A stretch of 64,000 nt of DNA from Colletotrichum lupini. Lineage: Eukaryota; Ascomycota; Sordariomycetes; Glomerellales; Glomerellaceae. Location of the stretch: positions 1,798,001 through 1,862,000 of the forward strand of contig NC_064675.1 in NCBI RefSeq assembly GCF_023278565.1, read 5' to 3'. Below the pieces are notes generated by a model. That model was given only the letters and a program-made list of their open reading frames with translations, did no database searches and was not told the DNA's origin. Both the position numbers and the translations under genes were made by a program. Within the stretch, counting starts at the first letter, position 1. Each line of letters starts with the position of its first letter. Positions 41,481-53,429 of the stretch are shown here, piece by piece.

Positions 41481-42696
41481 CCTTAAGGGTAGTTTTTTAT
41501 TACTATTTATAAATATATTTACGTTAAGGACGTCTTAGCTTTTTAGTACGTAAATAGCCCCGTTAAGCTACCGATATATTAGGTTATAATAAATAATAAC
41601 TAAAAATATATTAGTAAATTTACTTAATTAAAGCGCCTTGCCCTATATATTAATATTAGACTTTCGGACCTTATTTTTTACCTTTTTTTCTCGGGCCTTA
41701 ATTTTAGTTTTTAATAATAAACCGCTAGTTATTATCGCTCCGATTTAGTATTATTTCTTAGAAAACGTTTATATTACTAAGTTTACTAAGGCTTTAGTAA
41801 AGTTTTTTTAGGACGGTAACGTAGTAGCGTTTATATATATAAATTAAAAATTAGTATAAAGCGGTCTCTAAATTTATTAATATTTATATTTTTACTTAAT
41901 TTAATAAGATAATTTCTTTTAGTATTATAATAGTTAGAAATAGCTTTTAAGTACTATTCCGGAACTACTACTTCGCTTTTATTCCTTATTACTTTACTTA
42001 AAGCGGTTCTTAATCTAAAGCCCGATCTAGTCCTAAGTTTAATATAGATTTAATAAAAAATAGCTTATTAGAGTTCAATTCGCCCTAGCCCTATATTAAT
42101 TAATTATAAATAACCCCCCCCCCCTATTTATAATTTTAATTATTTATTATAGCCTAGGCCGAGCTACTTCTAAGCTAAAAACAATACCCTATAGTACCTA
42201 CGTATATAATACTTAAGGATTAGTTTAGATAGTTAAAAAATAAATTTACTAAGTTCCGTTAGCTATTATTATATAGTATTATAAGTCTAGGGTGTGTTTT
42301 ATATTCTTAGAGGCTAGAGTAGTATATTTTAATTATATTTTAAATATACTTAATAATTTCGTTATTTTAATTATTATACTTTTTAACGGGCCCGTTTTAT
42401 TATTTTCTTAGTTACGCTTACTATTCTTATAACTATTCTTACTAAGCCTATTTCTAAGTCTAGTACCTCTATTAAAAATAACCTCCCTTTATTTAGATAT
42501 TTTTTTATTATATATACTTTACGTTCGTAGCTTTTTTATATTATAACTATATTTTAGCTTATTATTTTCTTTTATAGTATAGTTAATACTCTATATATTA
42601 CTATACGTATTTTAAAAAGGAAGATTAGAAGCTCGAGATATTATTAATACGTATAATTTAGCTATAACGAGCTAGTATCGAACGTAAGAACTTTAA

Positions 42697-42728
42697 ATTA
42701 GCGAGGTTTAGAATTAGCGAGGTTTAGG
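42697..42728. repeat. Direct tandem duplication of 16 bp
   Basis: ATTAGCGAGGTTTAGA is followed immediately by ATTAGCGAGGTTTAGG, a single-base difference. It is probably a replication slippage product within RIP-degraded DNA. Confidence 0.7.
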
Positions 42729-45700
42729 ATTATTAAAATAGTATAATTCTATATTAGCTAGTATAGGATTCCCTAAAAGGAAGAGAATATTATACTATAA
42801 TTAGCTATAGTTAAATTCTTATTAATAACAACTCTTTACTTCTTAAAGTAGATTAAGGTTTATTATTATATACTAATAGCTTTAGCTATTATTAAGAGAT
42901 ACTCCGCGAGGGTAATAAACGACTTAATTAGTATTTATTATAATTTAAGTATTTTAATAGGTTTTTAATAATAGTCGTTATTCTAAACGATTATGCAGTA
43001 TAAGTTACGCTATCCCTTAAATAGTTAAAAATAAGCTAAAATTATAAAATAAAGTACTATAAGAATATAAAATAATAAGTAATTATTTCCTAAAATAAGG
43101 ACGTCGACTTCTAATAAAGCCGCGGTTTACGAATTATAAAATAGCTTAATTAATAAATAGGTTAATTATTTAAGCATAGTATACGAAGCTAGCACTATAT
43201 ATACTTTAGTTATCCCTAATCGTACCTCGTAAAGTCGACGAACTAATAAACTTTATACTTATATACTATTAGTAAGCTAGTATAATAAAATAAGCGGGGC
43301 TTCTTTATATAAGCATATTTACTCTAAGCTAAGTATTAAGGTATCCGTAGGCCGTTTATTTCCTAGGGCTTAGACCCGGTTTTAAATAGGGAGCGAATAT
43401 ACTAAGGATTCTAAGCGATCCTTAATATATATATCTTACCCTTTAGATTAGGGCCGTTTATTATATTATTAAAATAGTATTATTATAATTATAAAAGAAC
43501 GGTATATAATACTTAATATATACGATACCCTAGATATTACTATATAATACTTACTTTTTAAAAATACTTACCTCTTTAGGATACTTATATCTTAATATAG
43601 TACTAACTCTTATATTACTATTTAGCCTTAGCTATATATATTAATTAGTTATTATATCTAAAGGAGATACGTTCCTAGCTTAGTCCTTAAAAAACGGATA
43701 TTCTACTTTTTTTAATAAATATTTAAAAATAGCTAGCCCCCGCGGCCCTATACCTTTTTTAGGTTTAATAAGTAAACTAGGGTCCTTACTAGGATTATAA
43801 GGTACTAAAGGATTCAGGCGGACCCTCGTTTACGGATTTATTTCCTTTTTTATTATTATAAGCTAACGAAAACTTTATAAAGGGCGCTTATGCCCCTACT
43901 TCGACCTAATAGTACGGTAATAATATAAAACCTTATTATTTATAAGTCCTAAACCCCTATATAATTAGGAAACGTCGTTAACGATATTTTATTTATATTT
44001 TATATATACGAATTATAAAAAAAGCGGGTTATAAGAGAGTATAAGGGGGAAAAAAAGAAATTACTTATATTATAACACCCGACCCTATTAGATTTAATAT
44101 ACTAATTAATTAAATAAAGAAACCGGACGATTTATTTAAAAATAGGTATATACCCGGCCTAATATTTATATAAAAACGCCGTATCTTAGTTTAATATATA
44201 TAAACTAAAGTACCTAGAGCTAGACGTATATTATTATTATAATCGTTAACTCGATCCCGCAATTCTATTCTAGGGCGTCGTTAGGGCGGTAGTAGCTTTT
44301 ATTATTATAATAAGACCGTTTACTTTTTAATTTACGTTATTTACCTTTCGTACTATATTAGTCCCCTATACTAAGAAAATAGAATAGATCTATTTATAAC
44401 TATTTAATTATTTTAAGCTACCTCGCGTCTTTCTTTTTTATATTATTAATAGCGGTGTTAATTACTATAATAGTATAATCTAGCTAATTAATAACTTATT
44501 ATAAAACCCCTATTAAAGACGGGGGGCTAGATATATTAGCTTCTTATTTACTTTATACTAAGTTAAAGTCTTTAGGTAGTTATATATACCTTAGTTTAAA
44601 CCTCGTACTAGTTATAGTTCTACGAAATAGTAAAATCGTCTAGACTTATTAACGCCTAGTCTACTTATAGTTTTAAGAGGTCTATTTCTTATCAGCTTTA
44701 GATTTTATAAAAAGGCCCTCTATACTATTATAAAGCCCGGACCGCTTATATCGTTAAGTTAACTTTATAATACCGAACCGGATTTTATTATATTTATTAT
44801 AAACGTTATAATTAACTAAGTCGCTAAGGCCGTTACTAAGGGGGAAATATAATATTAATTTAAATAAAAAAGATCGAGGGTATTTAAAATAACGGGCGAT
44901 TATTTATAATAATAAAAAACTAGTATATATATTATAAGTAAGTTCTATATTATTACGGTAACGCTTTTATTTTTAATATAGTACGACGCGCTAGTAGCGT
45001 TATACTATAATTACGTTTTAAAATATAAAACCCGACCTCGAGCGTACCCGTTATATTTATTACTAATTTATTAAGACCGTTTAATTATTTAATTATAAAA
45101 GGGAACTATGCTTTAGCGTCCTAAGCGATTATCGTTAGAACGAAGTAATATATTTTACCCTTTCCCTTAGTTTATATATCGTACTAAATTACTAATAAAG
45201 TATACGTATTATTAACTCGGAGCTAAAGTATATATAATTAATAAATTAGCTAATAAAAAATAGCCTAAGCTTATTTAGTATTAGTACGGGCCTAGCGTAT
45301 TTATAGCTACTATATAAACCTTATTTATTATTAAGCTAGCCCCGTTTTATTACGCTAAGATTAAACTACGTATATAAAAAAGCTATAGTAAAAAAGTAAA
45401 AGACGTCGGGGCCCGAGTTAAAAAGGCGTCCTAATATAATTAATTTTTATAATCGCTCTAATATAAATATAAAGTAGGGCGTTAATCTTATTAAATAACC
45501 TAAACGTCGTATCCTTTTTATAATATAAGCTTATATTTATAAAATCCATAATAGCCTATATATATCGTCGCCTTCTTATTAAGGGCGGGTATTAGTTAGT
45601 TAGTATGTGCGTACGTAATACTACTACCCCTAAGCTTAATAAAAAAAGTAAAAATAAGTATTATACCTAGCGGTACTAAGTAAGGATAGACGGCCTTAAA

Positions 45701-46429
45701 ATAAAAAAATAAAGAATTAAATTTTATATTACTAAATAAACTACTTCGAATAGAATAAGTAAAGTAAAGTATTTCGAGAGCTTTTAATATTTTCGTTATC
45801 CCGTCTCGTATTAAAAATAAAACATCTCTCCCCATTACGGACTCCTAGCTCTAAGAATACTTAACTAAGCTAGGATAACCCTTATTATTATAGAAATTAA
45901 CGTATTATAAATAAGTAAACTATTAATAGCGTATTTATAATATCGGGGTCCCGCGTCCTTAGGCCGTTAATAAGGTAAATAGACCCGACTTAGTATTAAT
46001 TAACATAAAAATAATACGCCTTTAATAAGGCTTTAGGGATAGTACTTAGTAAAGAATACCGCTAAGTAAGTAGTATATATTTATATTATAATTTAATATA
46101 AAATAACTAAAAATAGGTAGTACTAAGTTTATATTTTAAATAGGATATATTATTTATTTACTATATAGTCTAAGTAATTATAAAGTTATTTATTTAGACG
46201 TTATTTATAAATAAAAATCGTTTAGGCTTAAGTTTATATTTCTTTATAAAAAGCCTTTATTATATTATAACTAAGGGATAATACTTTTTATAAAATTTAA
46301 AAAAAGATAATAGAGCTAATAATAATTATAAGTAAAGCGAAGTTTTCTTATTTTTATAGCTTATATACTTATTTATATTAGACTTTAGTTTTATAATAGA
46401 AACCGTATTTAAACTAGGATTTTAGAGTA

Positions 46430-46455
46430 GGGGGAGGGGGGATAAAAGGGGGGGG
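46430..46455 (+). other. Clustered G-runs, possible G-quadruplex
   Basis: Runs of five, six and eight G are separated by A and ATAAAA. The eight-G run could supply two G-triplets, so a four-stranded fold on the + strand is possible. Poly-G contains no CpA and is therefore insensitive to RIP, which may be why it persists. Confidence 0.4.
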
Positions 46456-47060
46456 AAAAGAACTAAAAAAAGAAAATACGTATAACTAATACTATACTAT
46501 ATCTTATACTTAACTAAGACCTAAGTATAATTAATAGCCCGCTCGGGATACGTAATAAGTAGACTATTTAAGCCGGTCGTTTTCTTACCTCGTCCTTAAT
46601 AACGTCTTTTAAAAATAAAAAAGCTATTAATTAAATTAAGTATTAAGAAGCTATTACTATCCTATTTAAAAAACTAATTATTTTAATAATAATAAATACT
46701 TTAGAGGCCTAGTACCCGTTACCTATAGCCCCGATTAATATTTTTAGGGAAGACGACGGTAAACTACTCCTTTATAGTTTTTTATAATAAGTAAAGATTA
46801 TTATAAAAGTATATAATAAAATTAATTTATTTTATAATATAGGGTATATTATAGCGGGGCTAGTTACTTAAGTAGCGGGGTTAGCGTAGTCCGCATAGGG
46901 CCGTTTTATAAGTTAAAAAGTTTACAAAAAGCCGGTCCGGGCTATAGTTTTTAATAATTATTATATTTAGTAAGCTATATTAGTAGTATAAGGTCGCTAT
47001 TATAAGAGAAGAACGGCTTTAATAACTATAAGCCGCTAGGGGCACGGGCCTTTAAATAGT

Positions 47061-47122
47061 AAAAAAGGGTATAGTAGAGAAGGGTATAATAAAAAAGGGC
47101 GTTATAGAGAAGGGCGTTATAA
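47061..47122. repeat. Short degenerate tandem repeat, four units of 15-18 bp
   Basis: The word AAGGG(T/C)(A/G)T(A/T) recurs four times at intervals of 15 to 18 bases, joined by AGAG or AAAA; the last two units share GAGAAGGGCGTTATA. No gene overlaps it. Confidence 0.6.
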
Positions 47123-48210
47123 ATATATAAAAGCCTTTAAAAGATTTAATAATATAAGAACGGTAGATTATAAAAGTTAACTATATATATATATAAAAAA
47201 GAGGTTTAATTTGCATAAATATAAGAAACTAGTCTAACGACGTTTATTAAAGAAAAATAGCTAGTATAGAAGTAGTTCTAAACCGAAATTTTAATACGTA
47301 CGCTTTTATATAGCTTTTTATAATAAAATAAAAACCTCCCCCCTTTTTAGCTCGTAAGTAATATCTTTTATTATATATAACGGAGTAGGTGCCTTTATTA
47401 GTTTAAATAGAGAGAAAGAAGTGGTTATTACCCTCTAGCTATAATAGTAATTTATTAACGGCGTTAGTTTCTAAGGATTATTAACGATATTCTTATCCTT
47501 AATATAACGCTAAACGCTACTAGGGGTTAGAGAGTATATTTAAAAGCGTATAAAAGCTATTATAAAAGTGCGTTAAGTAAAATACTTAGTATTACGTCTC
47601 TTATAAATATTACTTATACTTATACGATCCGTATAATAAAATAGTAATAGGCTATATCTTTTTTATTCTACTTACGTATAATATTAATAGGGTAAGGCGG
47701 ATTAATAAAATACTATAAATATATAAGCCCGGACGTAACACCCTCTACCCGCCTACTCTACCCCGCTAGTTCTCTATAGCTAAACCAAACGTAATTAAGG
47801 CCGACGATAAGTTAGGCCGTTAAACTCGCTTAATTTAGCTAATTATAGTCTAGTTTAGAAGATTTTATAAAGTAGGCTATCATAAGGATCGAGAATAGCA
47901 CGGGCTAGTCGCTATAATAAGAGCCTATCGATCGGGGTTCTTAGAAACCGGGGTTAATAAGGGTAACGTATAGAAGTTCCTTAACTACTATATTATCTTT
48001 ACCTACGCTTTTTAATTTAGTCTCGAGCTATTATTATAATAAGTAATACGTTTATTAATTTTATAGCGGCCGAGTCTTTTTTTTAGTATTTTATTTACGT
48101 TCTTTAGAAATATTATTATCAATCTAAACTAATAGAGAAATAGTCTAATATTATTAGTTTAGCGAGCTATTAAAAGTGGATTTAAGTGCGCTATAAACCT
48201 AGTTACTAAA

Positions 48211-48230
48211 GTCTAGCTCTAGAGCTAGAC
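48211..48230. other. Perfect 20-bp palindrome near the island edge
   Basis: GTCTAGCTCTAGAGCTAGAC is exactly self-complementary. It lies about 90 bases before the shift from RIP-type to ordinary base composition. Function is unknown; a transposon end, a protein-binding site or a recombination scar are possible. Confidence 0.75.
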
Positions 48231-48974
48231 GCCCTTAGACTAATTATCGAGCTTCGTAATCGTTTTCGCACTTATCCCTAGACGGCAAGATTACCGCTAT
48301 AAACAGTTCCTCGAGTCGTGGGCTATGATACTAAGTCTAGTCGGAAGTTTTCCCCTGCCGAACCAAGCTCGCTCATTTCGCACGCACTCCGCTGCTCTGA
48401 CACGTCCGAGGCCGTATGCCTCATAATGCGTTCAAGAACCATGTCCAACATTGCGGCGATGTTGGTTCAACGTGCCGTACTTTGCTTCCAACATGGCAGC
48501 GTAGTGCCTGCATGCATACCTCGAGATATGTTGGAGACGTGCAAGCTATCAGGAAACAGACACGATCCTCTCGATTTGGCCGAGTGGAAAACGACTGCAC
48601 GGCGATTACGATCTACAAATCCGTCGTTCCGCTTCGGCGACAGGGGGTAACCGCGAGACCACCAGAACTAGAGCAAGACCGGAACATCGCTTAGGCCACC
48701 GATGACACGACCAACAGTCTTTTATCTCTACTGAGCGCGATGATTATCACCCGACTGCGAACGCAAAGACGAGGAGCCATGCCGTCCCATCACTCGGCTT
48801 GTGCCAACGGCGAACATGGGCTGGACGAGTCCAGGTCTATTGCGACTCGATGACTATAAATGCCATTGCGCTGTCTGACGTTTTCGACCATCACCTCGTT
48901 CATCGGCACTCACCTGCACTCATTGCTGCCGTCGAGACTTCTCTTGCACTTTCAGTTCTCTGCTTCAGACGGGC

Positions 48975-49665
48975 ATGTCCCAGCTACCGGCCCAGCCATC
49001 GTGTAGGCCACCGGGTCACTTGTCACATGAAATCAACCTTGCCTATCAACAACCCACTGCCGCAGGCTCTTCGAAGTCAGCTAAGGTCTCGTCAGAGTCT
49101 GCCCAGCGTGGCTCTCAATATCTCCGCAATAGCTCAGCAAGCATGAATGCTCAGTCCGCCGTTACAGGTCTGCGACAATCGCCTGCATCACCTGACGCAA
49201 TTGACGTTGATAGCCTACTGGCTCAGCTGGATCACTCAACAACAGAGTCGTCCTCGATGCATGCAATAGGAACCCAACTCAGCTCCAGCTTAGGACAGGC
49301 CGAAAATAGCTCTCTCGAAAGTCGCACGCTGTCTAGCGTACAGCCAGATTTGCCCATGTAGGCATAGTTCCAAACGGTGTATCAAAGTACTAATCATAAA
49401 TAGGCAAAGAATTGTAGAACAATTAGAGCGGCTGAAGAAGAGCCTCCGCAGACTCAAAAAGGCCGAAGAATCCCAACGAGAAACAGTTGGCGCCACGAAC
49501 AACCAGTGAGTTACCTTGACTCCACTGCAGGCATGTAGCACAATTTCTTACGGTATTAGACTCGGGCGTATCAACGAGGATGTGAAAAAAATCAAGACGT
49601 CTATAGACTCGTTGATACCGCCACTCTCATACGCTGGGAATAGTTTCGGGGACGGAACCCAATGA
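48975..49665 (+). CDS. Hypothetical Ser-rich coiled-coil protein, three exons
   Basis: Proposed exons are 48,975-49,357, 49,404-49,505 and 49,560-49,665, totalling 591 bases: 196 codons plus TGA. Exon 1 is rich in Ser, Gln and Ala (such as SSESAQRGSQYLRNSSAS) and looks disordered. Exon 2 encodes a charged amphipathic helix, QRIVEQLERLKKSLRRLKK, and exon 3 continues with INEDVKKIKTSIDSLI, so residues of about 130-185 should form a coiled coil. Both introns have fungal size (46 and 54 bases), GT-AG ends and keep the frame exactly. The frame is open upstream of the ATG to about 48,886, so another start or a further 5' exon is possible. An alternative weak third intron (49,643-49,688, GTTTCG donor) would replace the C-terminus and extend the protein to a TGA at 49,967-49,969. 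No family is recognised; function is unknown. Confidence 0.4.
49358..49403 (+). other. Predicted intron 1, 46 bases
   Basis: It begins GTAGGC, ends ATAG, and has ACTAAT at about 49,389-49,394, a good fungal branch-point match close to the acceptor. Removing it joins CCC AT to G CAA AGA and keeps the frame open through the coiled-coil exon, whereas reading through meets TAG at once. Confidence 0.5.
49506..49559 (+). other. Predicted intron 2, 54 bases
   Basis: It begins with the consensus GTGAGT and ends ATTAG. Removal joins CA to A CTC GGG and keeps the same frame. The branch-point candidate (TTGAC) lies too near the donor to be convincing, so this intron is less certain than the first. An AG at 49,529-49,530 would give an intron too short to be spliced. 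Confidence 0.4.
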
Positions 49666-49989
49666 TGGCCGACAATCTCGGTCCGAAGCTCTTAAAGGGA
49701 TAGCACTCTACTTTCGCCAATTCAAAACGTTAGGCAACATGATAGATGGGAAGTCACCTTGGGTACTCGGCTCCTCCACGATGTGCCGCACGTCAGCCGG
49801 TTCCGGCGCCTTGATCTCTTCGACTACTCGACATCGCGGCATCTACCATTACGATGATGTGACTGCCTCATCTTACGACGGCCGTCGGTTGGTCAGGCCA
49901 TGTCGCAGCGAACCCTTCGGGCCTGATGAGCGTCACAATGCCTCCAATGCCTTATTACGACCGACCTGAGATTTCCAATATCCTTCAAG

Positions 49990-50365
49990 AAGTTCGTTAT
50001 CAGCGTCCTGTAGACAAAATCGATCATCTGTTGCTTCCTCTTTCCAAGACACTTCGTCTCTCTGAACTTGGCCCACACAGATTGTGCTCAAAGTCGTTCT
50101 TGCTGTGTACCAACCACCATGGTCAGCATCAGGAGATCATGGCCACTGTAGAAGCCGATTATGTATATCTTCAAGTAGCTCTTGATTGCACGCTGCCACT
50201 CGCACTATCGTTTGCCATCCTAGCCCCACATTTGTGATTGCGAACCAGTCGCTGCCGCCGTTACCAGAGGTCTGCGGAAGCCCATTACAGCAGTTTGACG
50301 CTTCACAAACACTGAGAATATTCGCGAGAGGGGAAGCGACATGTGCAAAATACTGTGGCTGCTTG
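49990..50365 (+). repeat. Unmutated counterpart of the RIP-damaged copy at 36.55 kb
   Basis: Colinear with 36,550-36,925 in the same orientation. Here CpA and TpG are intact, for example in GCTGCCGCCGTTACCAGAGG. Open frames on both strands cross it (one + frame 49,926-50,237, one - frame 50,137-50,448), but neither shows a known domain. The spliced gene upstream does not reach it. That one copy is heavily damaged and this one is not is unusual, because RIP in a cross normally hits both members of a duplication. Confidence 0.78.
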
Positions 50366-51649
50366 GGATCCCGCGCAGGCTGGGGAGATCTAACCCAGAT
50401 GACCTCTAAGTAGATCCTGCTGCCGAGCCCTCTCGTATCAGATATCATGTCGAAACCTTGTCATAACTCTCGATCTACCATGGCCTCCTCCCGGCCGCCC
50501 TCCAGGAAACCCCAATAGGCAAACAAACTCGGCGCACGATGTTCCTGTACGTTGATCTCCGGCTTCCAGCTCTCTACTCCTCTCTCACAGCGGATTTTCA
50601 TTTCGATACGGGTGTCGCAGCTTTGATCGTAGCGATGCTCGGGGATTGTGATTACAGATACGGTTTGCCAGCCGGTCGCGACGGCCATTGCTGCGACTCA
50701 AATCTCGAGCCTATACGTCATTGTGCTGATCGAGAATCTGATTTCGACATAACTGACCTCCGCATTTTGGAATGTGCATAGCGGCCATCGGAACCACTGG
50801 AGCATGTGTCAGCATTTTCGGTAGCTGGCTAATTGAGAGCCGCTTCTTAGCTGTCGAGGAGGCCAGCAAGACGCATCGTTTTGACGATGTTTGCCACGGG
50901 TAAGGGTACAGCTATGTGCAAAAAGCATGTCCTGTTGGATTAAACTCTCTTGATTGTCTGAGCGCACGGACGCCTTTAGACAGTGCGATTTCTGGTGGTC
51001 TCGCACATAGTACTGGCAAGGGATCCGAACCGATTACTCCAGAAATGGCTTACGCCAGGAACGGATGAACACCGTGGCCTCTTCGTTGAGTCATGACTAC
51101 CATATTTGACTAAGATGATATATACTGTATCGTTCGGACAGAGAGCCAATTCAGTATGAAAGACAGTTGGACGGTCAATAAGCACCGAATGCCTCTCTGG
51201 AGGTAAGCAGAAATGTACCTTATCGTCGGCCGCACTGTAAATAAATGCTCCACTATGTCTTCACTAAGCCGACGACTTGACGAGACTTATGTCGACGTAT
51301 CGTAATTGCATTACCGTCTGAAATCCGCGCGAAGCTGCGGCTAGTTCTGGCTTACACTTATATATCAAAGTTTTCTTAAGTGCCCCTGGCCCGTGCACCC
51401 AGACTGCAATGGTTGCAAGGAGGATATTGAAAGTGCATATAGCTGTATGTATAGAAGGAAGGCCTTTTCGCGGACTCCTGTATATAACTTGACGGACCGA
51501 GAAAGGGGTGATTAATGCTCGATTTATATATTTGAAGAATTATTCGACGTTATTAAGTTAATCGTTATTAAGAAGCTCCGAAACGCGCTACGTAGTACTA
51601 GTACGATCTACTGCGTAATAACTTTATATATATCCTAATATAATAAATC

Positions 51650-53330
51650 GCGAGCTAGATTTAATATTTATTACTATTACGAGGGAGGTTATAATAATAA
51701 GTAACGAGGATCTACTATTATAAAGGGTACGAAAACTATTTATAAAAGTCTAACTAAACTAGACTCCTTAAGAAATAATTAATAATATAACTAATAGAGC
51801 GACGGAGACTCTTAGTATTAGTTAGTAAATAGTAATTACATAAGCCGTAAGTTTAGCTAAAGAACGCGCGAAACTTATAAAGGATAACGATAAGGAACTG
51901 CTCTTAACGATAAATAAGTAGGTTAAAGAGTTATATATAATAGTTAAGATTATATTAAATACGTAAAAAAAGTTAAAAATATAAAATAAGAACGTCGAGG
52001 TAGAGCTTTGTATAGTTATTATAAAGCTAGAAATAGTTAAGAGCGAACTATAGTTTATTAAAAGAGAGCTATAAGTAATAAAAGAATATATAAAAAACGA
52101 AAGTACTAAGACGAATAAGAACTTTAAAGTAATTATAGTAGTAGCTACGACGTAGAATAGTTTAAATATATTATATATAAACATCGCGCAAAGTAACTTA
52201 AGTAAATAAAATTACGACTTATAAATAGTTATACTAAGTAACGTAACGTTACTAAGCCGTAGCGACCCCTTATTTTATATAATTAATATATTAAAAGTTA
52301 ATAAAATAAGTAATAAGCTTAACGTAAGTCGGATCCGGGCTACGGTAGAAAAAGAGATGCGTATTATAAATAAATAGGGTAACTAGCGTTATTAAGTTAT
52401 TATAATAGACTTAAGGAATACGAATAGGATTTAAATTATTTATTATAACGATACTAAATATAAGCTTATTAAGTAAATCGTAAAAAAGAGCTTCGGTCCT
52501 AGTATATAAGTATTATAGGACGAACTCTACCCCGTAAAGATCGATAACGTAAAGAGAATTAAGGTATTAAATAAAAAGGTTAATATTAAAGCTAAAGTAA
52601 TAAAAGTACTTAGCTAAGAAAACGAGACTACTATTACTAAGATATCTTAGCTAAGTAAAAGAAATATACTTAAAGTATATAAGTTTATAATTATATTCGG
52701 GACTAAGGTTAGTAATATATATAAACTAATTACTAAGGGCTTTTTTTATACTAAAAGAGAGTCCAGTACGACGATAGTATTTAAGTAACGGCTACGTTTT
52801 TAATAATATTATAATTATTAATAAATTACTAAGTATAAGGCTTATTAGTGCGCAAACCCCTAGGTATATAAACGCTACGCTAAGGTAAGCTATTACTATA
52901 GTAAATATTATAAAACAATTATAATATACGTATTTTATAATAGACCGTACGAGTTATTTAATAAGAACTATTTAAAACTATATCCGCGCTCTTATAAATA
53001 AGAAGGTCTAGATCCTTTAGCTTAATATAAGGAAATAGGCTAAGGTTTATAATAGTTTAATAAATAACGAGACGTTACGTAAGTTTATAACTATAGTAGT
53101 ATAAGAGCTATAGGTATAAAAAATAAAAAATAAGGCTATTACTATTCCGATAGGATATAATAAGTAAACGAGGATAGTACTAACGGTATAGAGAGAAGAA
53201 AGGAAATAGGGGATTAGGAGTCTATTTTAAGTAAATAACGAAGTAGAAGTAAAATAAGTACTAATAGTATTACTAAATATTATAGCGGCCGTCGTCCGGC
53301 TTATAAATCGAAGGTTACTAATAGCGTTAG
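51650..53330 (+). pseudogene. LINE ORF1 (gag-like, zinc-knuckle) remnant
   Basis: ORF1 products of Tad elements bind RNA and form the ribonucleoprotein. From about 51,650 to 52,180 the frame is rich in Lys, Glu and Leu with heptad-like spacing, suggesting a coiled coil. From 52,490 to 52,780 a conserved core can be followed (pieces such as GFFYTKRESS). Between about 52,800 and 53,000 lies the cysteine-rich part: most zinc-binding Cys codons now read Tyr (TGC/TGT to TAC/TAT), as in YNY, YKRYAK and YNRPYE. Only a Cys in CANPQ-like context at 52,849 survives. The tail to about 53,330 is basic. Both ends are approximate, and no start codon can be fixed because the upstream sequence is RIP-damaged. 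Confidence 0.85.
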
Positions 53331-53429
53331 TATACGTACTAATATAAAACCCGTAAATACTACGGTAGGTATATAACTTATTAAAATAAGTTATTATAAA
53401 TATCTATAAAAGAATAAGTAAAAGGGTAA

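Larger units (their letters stand above)
38581..48299. other. RIP-degraded AT-rich block with small repeats, no readable gene
   Basis: Nearly ten kilobases of RIP-type DNA. Apart from the short palindromes, tandem repeats, G-tract and one weak coding ghost listed separately, I found nothing that can be named. An 11-base C run lies at 42,114-42,124. Two short ATG-initiated frames on the - strand (39.8 and 45.7 kb) are low-complexity and not credible. The last 500 bases become somewhat GC-richer toward the island. Confidence 0.72.
48300..51515. other. Island of non-RIP, ordinary-composition sequence
   Basis: Within about 100 bases on each side the sequence changes from AT-rich, CpA-poor DNA to DNA of roughly balanced composition with abundant CpA and TpG. 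The left edge lies near 48,300; the right edge near 51,515-51,540 coincides with the start of the LINE. Part 48,300-48,974 contains only short overlapping open frames (a 110-codon one at 48,318-48,650) without recognisable motifs. A spliced gene candidate covers 48,975-49,665. From 49,666 to 51,515 open frames are short and scattered over both strands and I recognise no product. The island looks like single-copy sequence that escaped RIP or arrived later. Confidence 0.85.

Noticed and set aside
45596..45835. 79-codon ATG-started frame on the - strand with hydrophobic stretches
   Set aside because: Phe/Ile/Tyr-rich hydrophobicity is what AT-rich sequence gives by composition; no neighbours, no promoter, and RIP-type surroundings.
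48318..48650. 110-codon open frame at the left of the island
   Set aside because: Several overlapping frames of similar length exist here; no motif, splice continuity or codon pattern favours this one, so it is mentioned only in the island entry.
49926..50078. Weak resemblance of a + strand frame to the C-terminal part of AflR-like zinc-cluster regulators
   Set aside because: Only a loose hydrophobic pattern; no zinc-cluster motif is found upstream and no continuous gene model reaches it.
51822..52184. 120-codon frame on the - strand
   Set aside because: Antisense shadow of the LINE ORF1 coiled-coil region, whose sense frame is supported by colinear family residues.
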